The notes under the pieces are model-generated. The model was not told where the DNA came from. It searched no databases and saw only the letters and a list, made by a program, of their open reading frames with translations. Made by a program: the position numbers and the translations under genes. 15,029 nucleotides of DNA from an uncultured Collinsella sp. (GTDB lineage Bacteria; Actinomycetota; Coriobacteriia; Coriobacteriales; Coriobacteriaceae): contig CAJKEF010000008.1 of the NCBI GenBank assembly GCA_905198825.1, positions 1 to 15,029 on the forward strand, written 5' to 3'. Numbering within the stretch: the first letter of the stretch is position 1; each line of letters starts with the position of its first letter. Shown one piece after another: positions 6,807-14,478 of the stretch.

Positions 6807-9800
6807 ATGAAGTTCAAGTTCAAAGTACAGCAGTACCAAACCGACGCCGCAGATGCGGTGACCTCGGTCTTCGAGGGGCAGCCCAACCAGGGCGCCTCCG
6901 TCTACCTGCGCGATCTGGGCCGCAAGCCCAAGCGCGCGCAGGGCGAGATCGACTTCGGCGACGAGAGCACCGAGGGGTATGCCAATGCCCCCGTTGCGCT
7001 TTCAGGTGCCGACATACTGGCAAACGTGCGAGCGGTGCAGCGACGCAACCAGATCCCCGAGTCGGAGGAGCTCTTCTGCGGCATGGGGGCTTGCCAGCTG
7101 GACGTCGAGATGGAGACGGGCACCGGCAAGACCTACGTCTACACCAAGACGATGCTCGAGCTCAACCGCCTGTACGGCTGGTGCAAGTTCATCGTGGTGG
7201 TGCCATCGGTCGCCATCCGCGAGGGCGTGGCCAAGAGCCTGGAGAACACCCAGGAGCACTTCTTCTCCCAATACCACAAGAAGATCAGGTTCTTCATATA
7301 CGACTCGGACAACCTGACCGAGCTTGATGCGTACTCCCAATCGAGCGACGTCAACTGCATGGTCATCAACATGCAGGCGTTCAACGCGTCGATGAAGGAG
7401 GGCGCCAAGAACAAGGCGGCGCGCATCATCTTCGACGAGCGCGACGAGTTCAGCAGCCGCAGGCCCATCGACGTTATCGCTGCGAACCGCCCCATCGTCA
7501 TCTGCGACGAGCCCCAGAAGATGGGAAAGAAGGGAGGCGCGACCCAGAAGGGCATCGCCCGCTTCAACCCTCTGTTCGTGCTGAACTATTCGGCAACGCA
7601 CAAGGAGAAGCACGACCTGGTGTATGCCCTGGACGCCCTGGATGCCTACAACCAGAAGCTTGTGAAGCGCATCGAGGTCAAGGGCTTCTCGCTCAAGAAC
7701 ATGCGCGGTACCGACGGCTACCTGTACCTGCGTGACATCATCGTGAGCAAGAGCCGCGCCCCGGAGGCCGTCATCGAGTTCAAGTACATGGGCGCGGGCG
7801 GCAAGGTCCGCAAGAAGACCCAGCGGTTTTGCGAGGGCGATAGCATCTATGACGCAAGCGGGTCCACCAAGCTCGAGGCGTATCGAGTCTATACCATCGC
7901 AAGCGGCAACGATGGTGTGGTGCCACCGCAGGACGGGCGTCCCGGTTACGTCCGCTTCCTGGACAGCTCCATTGGCGACAATGGCCGCATCTATATGGGC
8001 GAGGTCTACTGCGACTCCGCGGCGGATGACATCCAGCGCATTCAGATTCGCGAGACTATTAAGAGCCACCTCCAGAAGGAGGAGGCCCTGTTCCGCCGCG
8101 GCATCAAGTGCCTGAGCCTTTTCTTCATCGACCAGGTGGCGAAGTACCGCGACCTCTCCGGCAACGGCAAAACAGTGGGCTACGGCAAGATCTTCGAGGA
8201 GGAGTACGAGGCCATCGTCTCCGACAGATTGAAGCACCCCACGCAGGACGACATCCTCGACCCCTCGTACACGCAGTACCTCGGGCGATTCGAGGCGCGC
8301 TCGGTGCACTCCGGCTACTTCTCTGTGGACAAGAAGGGCAACGCCGTCGAGTCGAAGGCCGAGAAGAAGGCGGAGCGCGAGGACGGCATCGGCATCAACG
8401 ACGACGACGCGAAGCGCGCATACGACCTGATCCTGCGCGATAAGGAGCGCCTGCTCTCGTTCGATGAGCCTGTGCGCTTCATCTTCAGCCACTCGGCGCT
8501 GCGCGAGGGCTGGGACAACCCGAACATCTTCCAGATATGCACGCTCAAGGAATCGGGCTCCGAGACGAGCAAGCGCCAGGAGGTCGGCCGCGGCATGCGC
8601 CTGGCTGTCGACCAGGACGGCAACCGCCAGGACGCAGCGCTGCTGGGACCCGACGAGGTGCACCGCGTGAACCTGCTCACCGTGATCGCGTCGGAGAGCT
8701 ACGAGACGTTCGTGAGGGATTTGCAGACCGACATAAGCAAGAGCCTGCGCGAGCGCCCGAGGAAGGTGGAGATGAACCTGTTCAGCGGGCGCGACGTCGT
8801 GCTCGACGGCGAGACGGTCTCCTTCACCGAGGAGGAGTCGAAGCGCATTTACAAGGCTCTTTACAAGTGCGACCTCATCGATGACGACGACAAGCCGACC
8901 GCCGAGTTCCGCAAGGCCGTCGAGGGCGGCACCTTCGTGGAGTACTTCGTCGTGAAGCTGCCTGAGGGCATCGCCGACACCGCACACGCAAAGGCCGTCG
9001 AGGCGCTGGTGAGGAGCGTCTACGACGCGCACGCGCTCGACGGCATGATCGGGCGCGCCCAGGAGAAGATCACCGAGAACACGCTGACCGATAACTTCGC
9101 CAAGCGCGAGTTCAAGGAGCTGTGGGCGCGCATCAACCGCAAGCATGCCTACACGGTGAGCTTCTCGGACGACGAGCTGAGGCGCAAGTCGATAGAGCGC
9201 ATCAACGGCGATTTGCGCGTGAGCAGGCTGCAGTACACCCTGACGGTCGGCGGGCAGAAGGCGCAGGCCACGCGCGACGAGGTGCAGGGCGGCTCGTCGT
9301 TCGGCCGTACGCAGACCGAGACCCGCGACGTCGACGCTGGCACTGCGTCCGTGGGCGTGACCTACGACCTCGTGGGCGAGGTGGCGCAGGCCGCCGCCAT
9401 CACGCGCAGGAGCGCCGCGGCGATCCTCGCCGGCATCGACGCCAACGTGTTCGGGCTCTACCGCGTGAACCCAGAGGAGTTCATCAAGAAGGCGGCGGCG
9501 CTCATCGTGTCGGAGAAAGCGACGATGGTGGTGGAGCACATCAGCTACCACGAGATCGACGACGTCTACGACGAGGCCATCTTCACCGAGCGCATGCCCG
9601 ACAACGCGAGCAAGGCGTACGAGGCCAAGAAGAACATCCAGCGCTTCGTGTTCCCCGACTCCGACGGCGAGCGCAGGTTCGCCGAGGACATGGACGCCGC
9701 CGCCGAGGTGGCGGTCTACGCGAAGCTACCGCGCTCATTCCAGATTCCCACGCCGGTAGGCAACTATGCCCCCGACTGGGCCATCGCCTTCAAGGAGGGC

Positions 9801-9989
9801 AGCGTGCGCCACGTGTTCTTCATCGCGGAGACAAAGGGCACCATGGACACGCTGGAGCTCTCCGGTGTGGAGAACGCCAAGATCGCCTGCGCCAAGAAGC
9901 TCTTCAACGAGATGAGCACCGGCGACGTGCGCTACCACAACGTGGCGACGTACGAGGACCTGCTCGAGGTGATGGGCAGGATGAGCTAA
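6807..9989 (+). CDS. res: Type III-like restriction subunit, helicase-nuclease (Res, 1060 aa)
   Basis: This is a superfamily 2 ATPase with a C-terminal endonuclease, as in type III Res subunits. Seen in order are: Walker A (METGTGKTY, 102-110), DEPQ in place of the DEAD box (234-237), SAT (262-264), a motif V region (SALREGWDNPN, from 562) and motif VI (QEVGRGMRLA, 591-600). The C-terminus has a PD-(D/E)xK site, PD at 989-990 and ETK at 1008-1010, so cleavage activity appears intact. In type III systems Res needs Mod for site recognition and uses ATP to communicate along DNA before cutting. The start at 6807 follows mod by nine bases with a weak AAGGCG site, consistent with translational coupling. 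The length is at the upper end of the family, and no frame break is seen. Confidence 0.92.
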   Translation: MKFKFKVQQYQTDAADAVTSVFEGQPNQGASVYLRDLGRKPKRAQGEIDFGDESTEGYANAPVALSGADILANVRAVQRRNQIPESEELFCGMGACQLDVEMETGTGKTYVYTKTMLELNRLYGWCKFIVVVPSVAIREGVAKSLENTQEHFFSQYHKKIRFFIYDSDNLTELDAYSQSSDVNCMVINMQAFNASMKEGAKNKAARIIFDERDEFSSRRPIDVIAANRPIVICDEPQKMGKKGGATQKGIARFNPLFVLNYSATHKEKHDLVYALDALDAYNQKLVKRIEVKGFSLKNMRGTDGYLYLRDIIVSKSRAPEAVIEFKYMGAGGKVRKKTQRFCEGDSIYDASGSTKLEAYRVYTIASGNDGVVPPQDGRPGYVRFLDSSIGDNGRIYMGEVYCDSAADDIQRIQIRETIKSHLQKEEALFRRGIKCLSLFFIDQVAKYRDLSGNGKTVGYGKIFEEEYEAIVSDRLKHPTQDDILDPSYTQYLGRFEARSVHSGYFSVDKKGNAVESKAEKKAEREDGIGINDDDAKRAYDLILRDKERLLSFDEPVRFIFSHSALREGWDNPNIFQICTLKESGSETSKRQEVGRGMRLAVDQDGNRQDAALLGPDEVHRVNLLTVIASESYETFVRDLQTDISKSLRERPRKVEMNLFSGRDVVLDGETVSFTEEESKRIYKALYKCDLIDDDDKPTAEFRKAVEGGTFVEYFVVKLPEGIADTAHAKAVEALVRSVYDAHALDGMIGRAQEKITENTLTDNFAKREFKELWARINRKHAYTVSFSDDELRRKSIERINGDLRVSRLQYTLTVGGQKAQATRDEVQGGSSFGRTQTETRDVDAGTASVGVTYDLVGEVAQAAAITRRSAAAILAGIDANVFGLYRVNPEEFIKKAAALIVSEKATMVVEHISYHEIDDVYDEAIFTERMPDNASKAYEAKKNIQRFVFPDSDGERRFAEDMDAAAEVAVYAKLPRSFQIPTPVGNYAPDWAIAFKEGSVRHVFFIAETKGTMDTLELSGVENAKIACAKKLFNEMSTGDVRYHNVATYEDLLEVMGRMS

Positions 9990-9998
9990 GCCACGCTT

Positions 9999-11132
9999 AT
10001 GAACCATAAGGAGAACCAGGAAAAGGCAGAGCTTTCGATTTATCAGCAGGCGTTGAAGGTCGCGAGGGCAAAAGGCGGAGAAGCGAGAAGGAACGTCGCC
10101 CGACTGTCGGGCGACGCCCGCCCATTCGATAGGCCCGATATTCTCATCACGGCCGAAGGCGGGAGAAGAATAGTCGGTTTAGAGCACTTCCGCGTTGACC
10201 ACCATATCGGGAGGGGCAAGAAGGTTGAATCTAAGTCCGCGAGGTTCTCTTCGGATGCGGAGCGGTTTCGAAAGCAACACGAGGATGCAGCTCGCAGGGG
10301 CGCTCTGGCAGAAGAGGCTTACCGAGGGTTCGGCGATTTGATCAGCCGGGCGATACGGGAGCAATCGAACGCCTGCGTTGACGACATCAGGGCTTCGCTC
10401 GACGCGGGGCTGTTCGGCAAAGACGGTCGCGGGCATGCGTTCAAGCTCGATGCGTATCGCGAGAATATAGTGCAGATTGACGCCAATGCCGATATCCGCC
10501 TTGGATTCCTGATCGAGCTCCATGCGGATTTGCGCCAATGGTTCCTCAATGATGGCTTTAAGGAGACTAAGGTATCTCCAGGTCAGTTCCCAATAAGTTG
10601 CGAAGCCTATGGGCTTCTCAAGAAGGCATCGGCTCACGTTGACTGGATCGTGCTTGCGTTTTGCCCGCTTTACGGCGATGAGGTGAGAGACGCCGCGATT
10701 ATCAGATGCTGCAACGGCATGTTCGAAACGAGCGCCGCTCGACAAGGCATAATCCAGACACCATATTTGGGCCTTGGAAAAGAAACGCCTTTCGGCAAAC
10801 AGGATAGACAAGGAGAGGTTGAGTTCGGCGTCGGAAACGACGGCATTGATTATCTGGTCGAAAACACGTCCGAGCAGATGGACGCCATCGAGTTGTTCAA
10901 CAACGCGATAAGCGGAGCCGCCGAAGCGCTCAATCTAGCGCGGAAAGGAAAACCCTTTGCCGCGACGACGTCAGTTCAGCTTGCCTACGACATAGCAAAA
11001 GACTCCTTGAAGCACAAAAACGGGAATGTTGAGCCGCAGGATGCCCTTAAGGCGATTGGCAGAATGGATCCATCAGGGATGAGCGCGCGGATGGAGAACT
11101 GGCGGAAGCAGTGGCTCATCGATAACGTATAG
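9999..11132 (+). CDS. Unrecognised protein, possible PD-(D/E)xK-like nuclease (377 aa)
   Basis: I do not recognise this family. It starts nine bases after res and is in the same operon, although the ribosome site before ATG 9999 is weak. Near the N-terminus, RPDILI (45-50) followed by VGLEHFRVDH (59-68) resembles the PD...(D/E) arrangement of restriction-like nucleases, with D47 and E62 as candidate metal ligands. The usual lysine after the glutamate is replaced (EHF), so activity is uncertain. The middle is mainly helical; the strands DWIVLAFCPL and GIDYLVEN suggest a mixed alpha/beta core. There is no signal peptide or membrane segment. Sampled lines have 47-52 % GC, well below the neighbouring helicase genes, which points to separate acquisition. 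Position suggests an accessory effector or specificity protein of the Mod/Res operon. Confidence 0.8.
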   Translation: MNHKENQEKAELSIYQQALKVARAKGGEARRNVARLSGDARPFDRPDILITAEGGRRIVGLEHFRVDHHIGRGKKVESKSARFSSDAERFRKQHEDAARRGALAEEAYRGFGDLISRAIREQSNACVDDIRASLDAGLFGKDGRGHAFKLDAYRENIVQIDANADIRLGFLIELHADLRQWFLNDGFKETKVSPGQFPISCEAYGLLKKASAHVDWIVLAFCPLYGDEVRDAAIIRCCNGMFETSAARQGIIQTPYLGLGKETPFGKQDRQGEVEFGVGNDGIDYLVENTSEQMDAIELFNNAISGAAEALNLARKGKPFAATTSVQLAYDIAKDSLKHKNGNVEPQDALKAIGRMDPSGMSARMENWRKQWLIDNV

Positions 11133-11192
11133 CTCAGTTTTCGATTGATGCGGACGAGGCGCTCTGCGCGCCAACGATTTGATAGGAATGCA

Positions 11193-12122
11193 ATGAAATA
11201 CAATCTCGACAAGCTGAAGAAAGTCGATCTGCGCGACGTATGGCCGCACGAGGCGCTTGACTTCACCAGATGGCTCTCCGAGGAGCCCAACCTTGCCATA
11301 CTGAGCTCGGCAGTCGGCATCGAGCTCGAGCTTATAGAGACCGAGTCGTCAGTGGGCTCGTTCAACGTCGACATCTATGCGCAGGAAGCCGGCACCGGAC
11401 GCAAGGTGATCATTGAGAACCAGCTCGAGGACACCAACCACGACCACCTAGGCAAAGTAATCACCTACGCCGCCGGCAAGGGTGCTGAGGTCGTCATATG
11501 GGTGGTGGCCCGCGCACGCGACGAGCACCGTCAGGCCATCGAGTGGCTCAACCAGCACACCGACAGCGACTTCGGGTTCTTCCTGGTCGAAATTGAGCTG
11601 TGGGCGATAGGCGACTCGCTCCCCGCGCCGCGGTTCAATGTCGTGGAGCAGCCCAACGAGTGGACGAAGGCTATCAAGCTCAGCGAGGGCCTCTCCGAGA
11701 CCGAGCGCGTGAAGCTCTCGTACTGGACCAAGTACCGCGAGGTAGCTCAGGCGACTCCCGAGTTTTTGAAGGTTTTCAACCCACAGAAGCCCTCGAAAGA
11801 CCACTGGACCACTTTGCGCTGCGGCACGTCCGCCTATCACATCGGCCTGCTTATAGACACGCAGCGCGGCCGCATTGGCATCGAGTTTTACGTGCCCGAC
11901 GACAAGGAAATCGGCCACAAGGCCATCGACAACGCCGATTTGTTTGAAGAGCGTCTCGGTCTTGCGGCCACGCCCTTCGACGCCAAGAAGGCATCGGGGC
12001 TTCGCTTCTATAAAGACGGCTGCAAGATCAAGAACAACGAGACCGCCTGGCCGGGATTCATATCGGAGCAGCTCGAGTGGGCTCTCGCCATGAAGAAGCT
12101 AATCGCCGAACTGGGGCTTTAG
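11193..12122 (+). CDS. DUF4268 protein with nuclease-like N-terminus (309 aa)
   Basis: The N-terminal half has the layout of a restriction-endonuclease-like fold. A beta segment with aspartate (FNVDIYAQE, D60) is followed by GRKVIIENQLEDTNHDHLGK (70-89), where E75 and Q77 form an ExQ variant of the usual ExK, then alternating strands (AEVVIWVVA). The C-terminal half (about 160-309) fits the DUF4268 family, often found at the C-terminus of such proteins in defence or mobile regions. The start at 11193 is chosen because ATAGGA lies at 11182-11187 and the family-like N-terminus begins there; upstream in-frame starts at 11145-11148 add basic, atypical residues. The gap to the previous gene is 60 bases, longer than others in the run, so it may be a looser addition. 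It ends three bases from the convergent gene with no terminator between. Confidence 0.82.
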   Translation: MKYNLDKLKKVDLRDVWPHEALDFTRWLSEEPNLAILSSAVGIELELIETESSVGSFNVDIYAQEAGTGRKVIIENQLEDTNHDHLGKVITYAAGKGAEVVIWVVARARDEHRQAIEWLNQHTDSDFGFFLVEIELWAIGDSLPAPRFNVVEQPNEWTKAIKLSEGLSETERVKLSYWTKYREVAQATPEFLKVFNPQKPSKDHWTTLRCGTSAYHIGLLIDTQRGRIGIEFYVPDDKEIGHKAIDNADLFEERLGLAATPFDAKKASGLRFYKDGCKIKNNETAWPGFISEQLEWALAMKKLIAELGL

Positions 12123-12125
12123 GCG

Positions 12126-12554
12126 TCAACCGCGTCCCATTCCGAAGATGCTTGCGGTGTTGGATTCTGCATCCATGATGGTTGTCTCTGGCTCTTCTAA
12201 AGATGCGAGCTGCTGCCGCGGTTCAGAAGATATCGAATCGCCAACCCCCTCGCCGAGAGCCAGAAAGAACCTCATCACCAGCTCGATCCTCTGCTGCAGG
12301 GACTCGCTCAGCTCGCCGTAGGAGGCCGCCAGCCGGACCTCCTTGGCCAACGACGTCATCGAGCCCTTCAGCGCCTTCTGAACGCTCACGGAGGGCCTCA
12401 CCTCGACCTGGGTATCGGTGAGCTTGGCGATGATGTAGTCCTGCCTGTTCATGCCGCTCCAGGCTGCCATCTCGCATATGAGCTTGCGCTCCTCGGGCGT
12501 GCAGCGGAACGCCATCGTCTTGCTGCGCTTGCGGGCGCTGTTCTCGCACGGCAT
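12126..12554 (-). CDS. RHH / MobC-like accessory protein next to the integrase (142 aa)
   Basis: Residues about 11-48 read as a ribbon-helix-helix domain: the strand KTMAFRCT, then EERKLICEMAAWSGM and a second helix starting at NRQDYIIAKL. A long helical stretch follows and the tail is acidic and probably disordered. Proteins with this start (AFRxTPEE...) are often annotated as plasmid mobilisation (MobC-like) or relaxosome accessory proteins beside integrases in integrative elements. The ATG is five bases after the integrase stop, and its ribosome site GAGGGGG overlaps the last integrase codons, so both come from one mRNA. No relaxase is present in the window, so a role in excision or regulation is as likely as one in DNA transfer. 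Confidence 0.65.
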   Translation of the reverse strand: MPCENSARKRSKTMAFRCTPEERKLICEMAAWSGMNRQDYIIAKLTDTQVEVRPSVSVQKALKGSMTSLAKEVRLAASYGELSESLQQRIELVMRFFLALGEGVGDSISSEPRQQLASLEEPETTIMDAESNTASIFGMGRG

Positions 12555-12559
12555 CCTTC

Positions 12560-13630
12560 TTACCCCCTCGCCCCGTCGAGCGCGGCGGCCATCTCGTCCT
12601 GCTTCGTGGGGAACAGGTGCGCGTATCGGTAGGTGATGTCAACCGCCTCGTGGCCCATGCGCTCGGCGATGGCAAGCGCGGAGAAGCCCATCTCGATCAG
12701 CAGGCTCACATGGCTGTGGCGTATGTCGTGTATGCGGATGCGCTTCACGCCAGACGCCTTGCATCCTCGCTCCATCTCGTGGGCCAGGAAGTGCTTGGTA
12801 ACGGCGAACAGGCGCTCGTCGGGGGCGACGTCGTCGCGCATCTCGATGAAGTCCGCCATCTCGTCGCGCAGGAAGGCGGGCATGACGATCGTGCGCACGG
12901 ACTTGGGCGTCTTGGGGTCGGTCACGGTGTCAACGCCGTTGAGGCTCTGGTACGACTTGTTGATGCGCAGCCGCGAGCTCTCCAGCATGAAGTCGGACGG
13001 CGTGAGCGCCAGGAGCTCGCCGCAGCGTATACCCGTCCAGTACAGCAGCTCGAAGGCGTGGAATGAGAGAGGCTTGTCCATGACGGCCTCGCTGAACCTC
13101 AGGTACTCGTCCTTGGTCCAGAACTGCATCTCGCCGCCCTTCTTCGAGCCTATCTTGTCGACCCTGCGCACCGGGTTGTCGCTGAGGCCGTAGTAGCGCT
13201 CGGCGTGGTTGAAGATGGCGTTGAGCTGGTTGTTCACCGTGCGCAGGTACGTCGGCGCCCAGGGCTTCCCGTCGGCGTCCCGGTGCTCGGTGAGCTCGTT
13301 TTGCCACCTGATGACGTCGATCGGCCTCACGTCGCACATGCGCATGTCCCCGAAGAACGGCACGAGCTTGTCGTTGATGATGTACTCCTTGGTGATCCAC
13401 GTGTGCTCGCGTATGCGCGGCTTCACCTCGGAGGCGTACACCTCGACGAACTCGGAGAACGTCATGTCCATGGCCCCGCCGTTAAGGCTCTTGAACTGGC
13501 TCTCCCACACTGCGGCCTCCACCTCGGAGGAGAAGCCGCGCTTCGTCTTGTGGCGCTTCGAGCCGCGGGCGTCGCGGTAGTAGCACTGCACGTAGAACGT
13601 GCCGTTGTTGTCATCCCTGTACACGGGCAT
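12560..13630 (-). CDS. int: Tyrosine recombinase (integrase) of the island (356 aa)
   Basis: This enzyme catalyses site-specific integration and excision of the element. The order is: an arm-type DNA-binding strand region (1-50, FYVQCYYRDARG), a SAM-like core-binding domain (about 55-145), and a catalytic domain (about 165-345). All active-site residues are visible: Arg202 (TGIRCGELLAL), probable Lys240 in the beta-hairpin (TDPKTPK), His301 and Arg304 (HDIRH), His327 (MGH) and the nucleophile Tyr336 (YRYAHL). The start at 13630 is preferred over one ten codons upstream because GGAGGTG precedes it and it lies one base after the excisionase stop. It should therefore be active. The likely target is the guaA 3' end, about 1.4 kb away, inferred from context and from the known use of guaA as an integration site. 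Confidence 0.95.
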   Translation of the reverse strand: MPVYRDDNNGTFYVQCYYRDARGSKRHKTKRGFSSEVEAAVWESQFKSLNGGAMDMTFSEFVEVYASEVKPRIREHTWITKEYIINDKLVPFFGDMRMCDVRPIDVIRWQNELTEHRDADGKPWAPTYLRTVNNQLNAIFNHAERYYGLSDNPVRRVDKIGSKKGGEMQFWTKDEYLRFSEAVMDKPLSFHAFELLYWTGIRCGELLALTPSDFMLESSRLRINKSYQSLNGVDTVTDPKTPKSVRTIVMPAFLRDEMADFIEMRDDVAPDERLFAVTKHFLAHEMERGCKASGVKRIRIHDIRHSHVSLLIEMGFSALAIAERMGHEAVDITYRYAHLFPTKQDEMAAALDGARG

Positions 13631-13631
13631 G

Positions 13632-13835
13632 TCAGTCCACCTCCGGGAAGTACAGTGCATCGAAGACGTCGCTTCGAACGCGCCCGCGGATGACCACGCG
13701 CCCGCGCGCCTCCTGCTCGGCGTTTATCTTCCTGATCACCTCGTAGGCGCTGCCTTTCTTGATCCTCAGCAGCTCCGCGACCTCGTCGGCGTCCAGCATG
13801 TGCGGCCTCGGCGTCTTCGCCACCTTCTCGTCCAT
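13632..13835 (-). CDS. Excisionase-like small HTH protein (67 aa)
   Basis: This is a short basic protein with a MerR/excisionase-type helix-turn-helix: LDADEVAELLRIKKGSAYEVI (about 14-34) followed by a wing-like GRVVIRGRVRSDVF. The start at 13835 is supported by GGAGGAG immediately upstream; the frame extends five codons further but without a ribosome site. Its stop is one base from the integrase start, so the two are translationally coupled. Such proteins bend DNA at attachment sites and tip the integrase towards excision, or act as its regulator. The direction cannot be told from sequence. Confidence 0.8.
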   Translation of the reverse strand: MDEKVAKTPRPHMLDADEVAELLRIKKGSAYEVIRKINAEQEARGRVVIRGRVRSDVFDALYFPEVD

Positions 13836-13881
13836 GGCTCCTCCAATCAATGGCGTACGGATACGTACGGTTCACAGATTC

Positions 13882-13910
13882 AGAGTAAACGTACATATCT
13901 GTACTGTCAA
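13882..13910 (-). promoter_or_regulatory. Promoter of the excisionase-integrase operon
   Basis: On the minus strand a perfect TTGACA (13910-13905) and TACTCT (13887-13882) are 17 bases apart. The -10 is weak (three matches). The start would be near 13875, giving a leader of about 40 bases before the excisionase ATG. The spacer is almost wholly occupied by the middle GTAC operator, so the repressor should shut it off. Confidence 0.6.
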
Positions 13911-13915
13911 TAGAA

Positions 13916-13944
13916 TTGCGTACATTTGCGTACGCTGATAAGAT
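13916..13944 (+). promoter_or_regulatory. Promoter of the XRE repressor gene
   Basis: TTGCGT (13916-13921) and TAAGAT (13939-13944) are separated by 17 bases. Transcription would start near 13951, 25 bases before the ATG. The third GTAC operator overlaps the end of the -35 and the spacer, which implies autoregulation. Confidence 0.6.
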
Positions 13945-13975
13945 GTGCTGGTACGTAATTCCAGGAGGAGGGCTC

Positions 13976-14389
13976 ATGTCCGTAGGCGAGAACATAAGGC
14001 GGTACCGCAAGTCGCGCGGCATGACGCAGGCGCAGCTCGCCGAGGCGGTCGGCCTGACCGAGGGGGCCGTGCGCCACTACGAGAGCGGCATCCGCGCCGT
14101 GAAGCCCGAGCTGCTCGAGTCCATCTCCGCGGCGCTCGGCGTGTCCGTCAACGCCCTCAAGGATTACGGCGTCGAGACTGCGGGCGACCTCATGTCGCTG
14201 CTCGTGCGGCTCGAGGACTCCTTCGGCATCGTGCCCGCAGCCGACGGCACGGGCCTCTCCCTGAACCCCAAGGCGCCGCACGCGCCCAAAGCCGCGATGG
14301 CGATCGAACTGTGGGCAGAGAAGCGCGCGCAGCTCGAAAACGGCAAGATCGACGCCGACGAATACGAGGACTGGAAAGCCTCGCTGTAG
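13976..14389 (+). CDS. XRE-family transcriptional repressor (137 aa)
   Basis: Residues about 5-60 form a Cro/CI-type helix-turn-helix (IRRYRKSRGMTQAQLAEAVG, then LTEGAVRHYESG as recognition region), with a following helix (LLESISAALGVSVNALKDYG). The C-terminal part (IELWAEKRAQLENGKIDADEYEDW) is a helical segment seen in similar element-borne regulators and probably mediates dimerisation. There is no Ser-Lys peptidase domain, so release by RecA-type self-cleavage is unlikely. The start at 13976 has a strong AGGAGGAGG site; the frame is open upstream to 13916 but runs through the promoter. It is divergent from the excisionase-integrase operon and probably controls both directions through the GTAC operators. 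Function is inferred from arrangement. Confidence 0.88.
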   Translation: MSVGENIRRYRKSRGMTQAQLAEAVGLTEGAVRHYESGIRAVKPELLESISAALGVSVNALKDYGVETAGDLMSLLVRLEDSFGIVPAADGTGLSLNPKAPHAPKAAMAIELWAEKRAQLENGKIDADEYEDWKASL

Positions 14390-14437
14390 CGGCTCTCCGC
14401 ATTTCGCGATCAACGCAACCGAATCAGGACGGTGGAC

Positions 14438-14463
14438 CAGGCGGCGAGCGCCGCTCGGGCCTG
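14438..14463. other. GC-rich hairpin after the repressor gene
   Basis: Arms CAGGC (14438-14442) and GCCTG (14459-14463) enclose perfect arms CGAGC and GCTCG around a three-base loop, giving a ten-pair stem with a small asymmetric bulge. Five T follow at 14475-14479, about eleven bases too far for a standard intrinsic terminator. It could still end or stabilise the repressor mRNA, or be a structural part of the attachment region. Confidence 0.4.
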
Positions 14464-14478
14464 CGTAAGCTGAGTTTT

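Larger units (their letters stand above)
13855..13954. promoter_or_regulatory. Three 14-bp GTAC operators between repressor and int genes
   Basis: GTAC occurs seven times: at 13855, 13865, 13891, 13901, 13920, 13930 and 13951. Six of these form three pairs with exactly ten bases between starts. Each pair makes a 14-bp dyad of form GTACR-N4-YGTAC at 13855-13868, 13891-13904 and 13920-13933. The second fills the -35/-10 spacer of the minus promoter, and the third covers the -35 edge and spacer of the plus promoter. The lone half-site is at the expected plus start. This matches operator sets of XRE-type repressors; the repressor encoded at 13976 is the obvious ligand (inference). Confidence 0.75.

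Noticed and set aside
7332..7338. An extra TACTCCC heptamer inside res
   Set aside because: It is a single copy in coding sequence within a window of 15 kb, which fits chance and is not part of the cluster near guaA.
7002..9551. Minus-strand open frame of 849 codons opposite res
   Set aside because: It has the same Val/Ala/Arg/Leu-rich shadow composition, and the plus strand carries all Res helicase and nuclease motifs.
1030..9989. BREX or DISARM system
   Set aside because: There is no PglZ, BrxC-like ATPase, BrxL, DUF1998 protein or DrmB-like gene. The methylase is type III Mod-like and is paired with a true Res subunit.
12617..13693. Plus-strand frames opposite the integrase
   Set aside because: The minus strand has a complete tyrosine recombinase with all catalytic residues; the plus frames are shadows.
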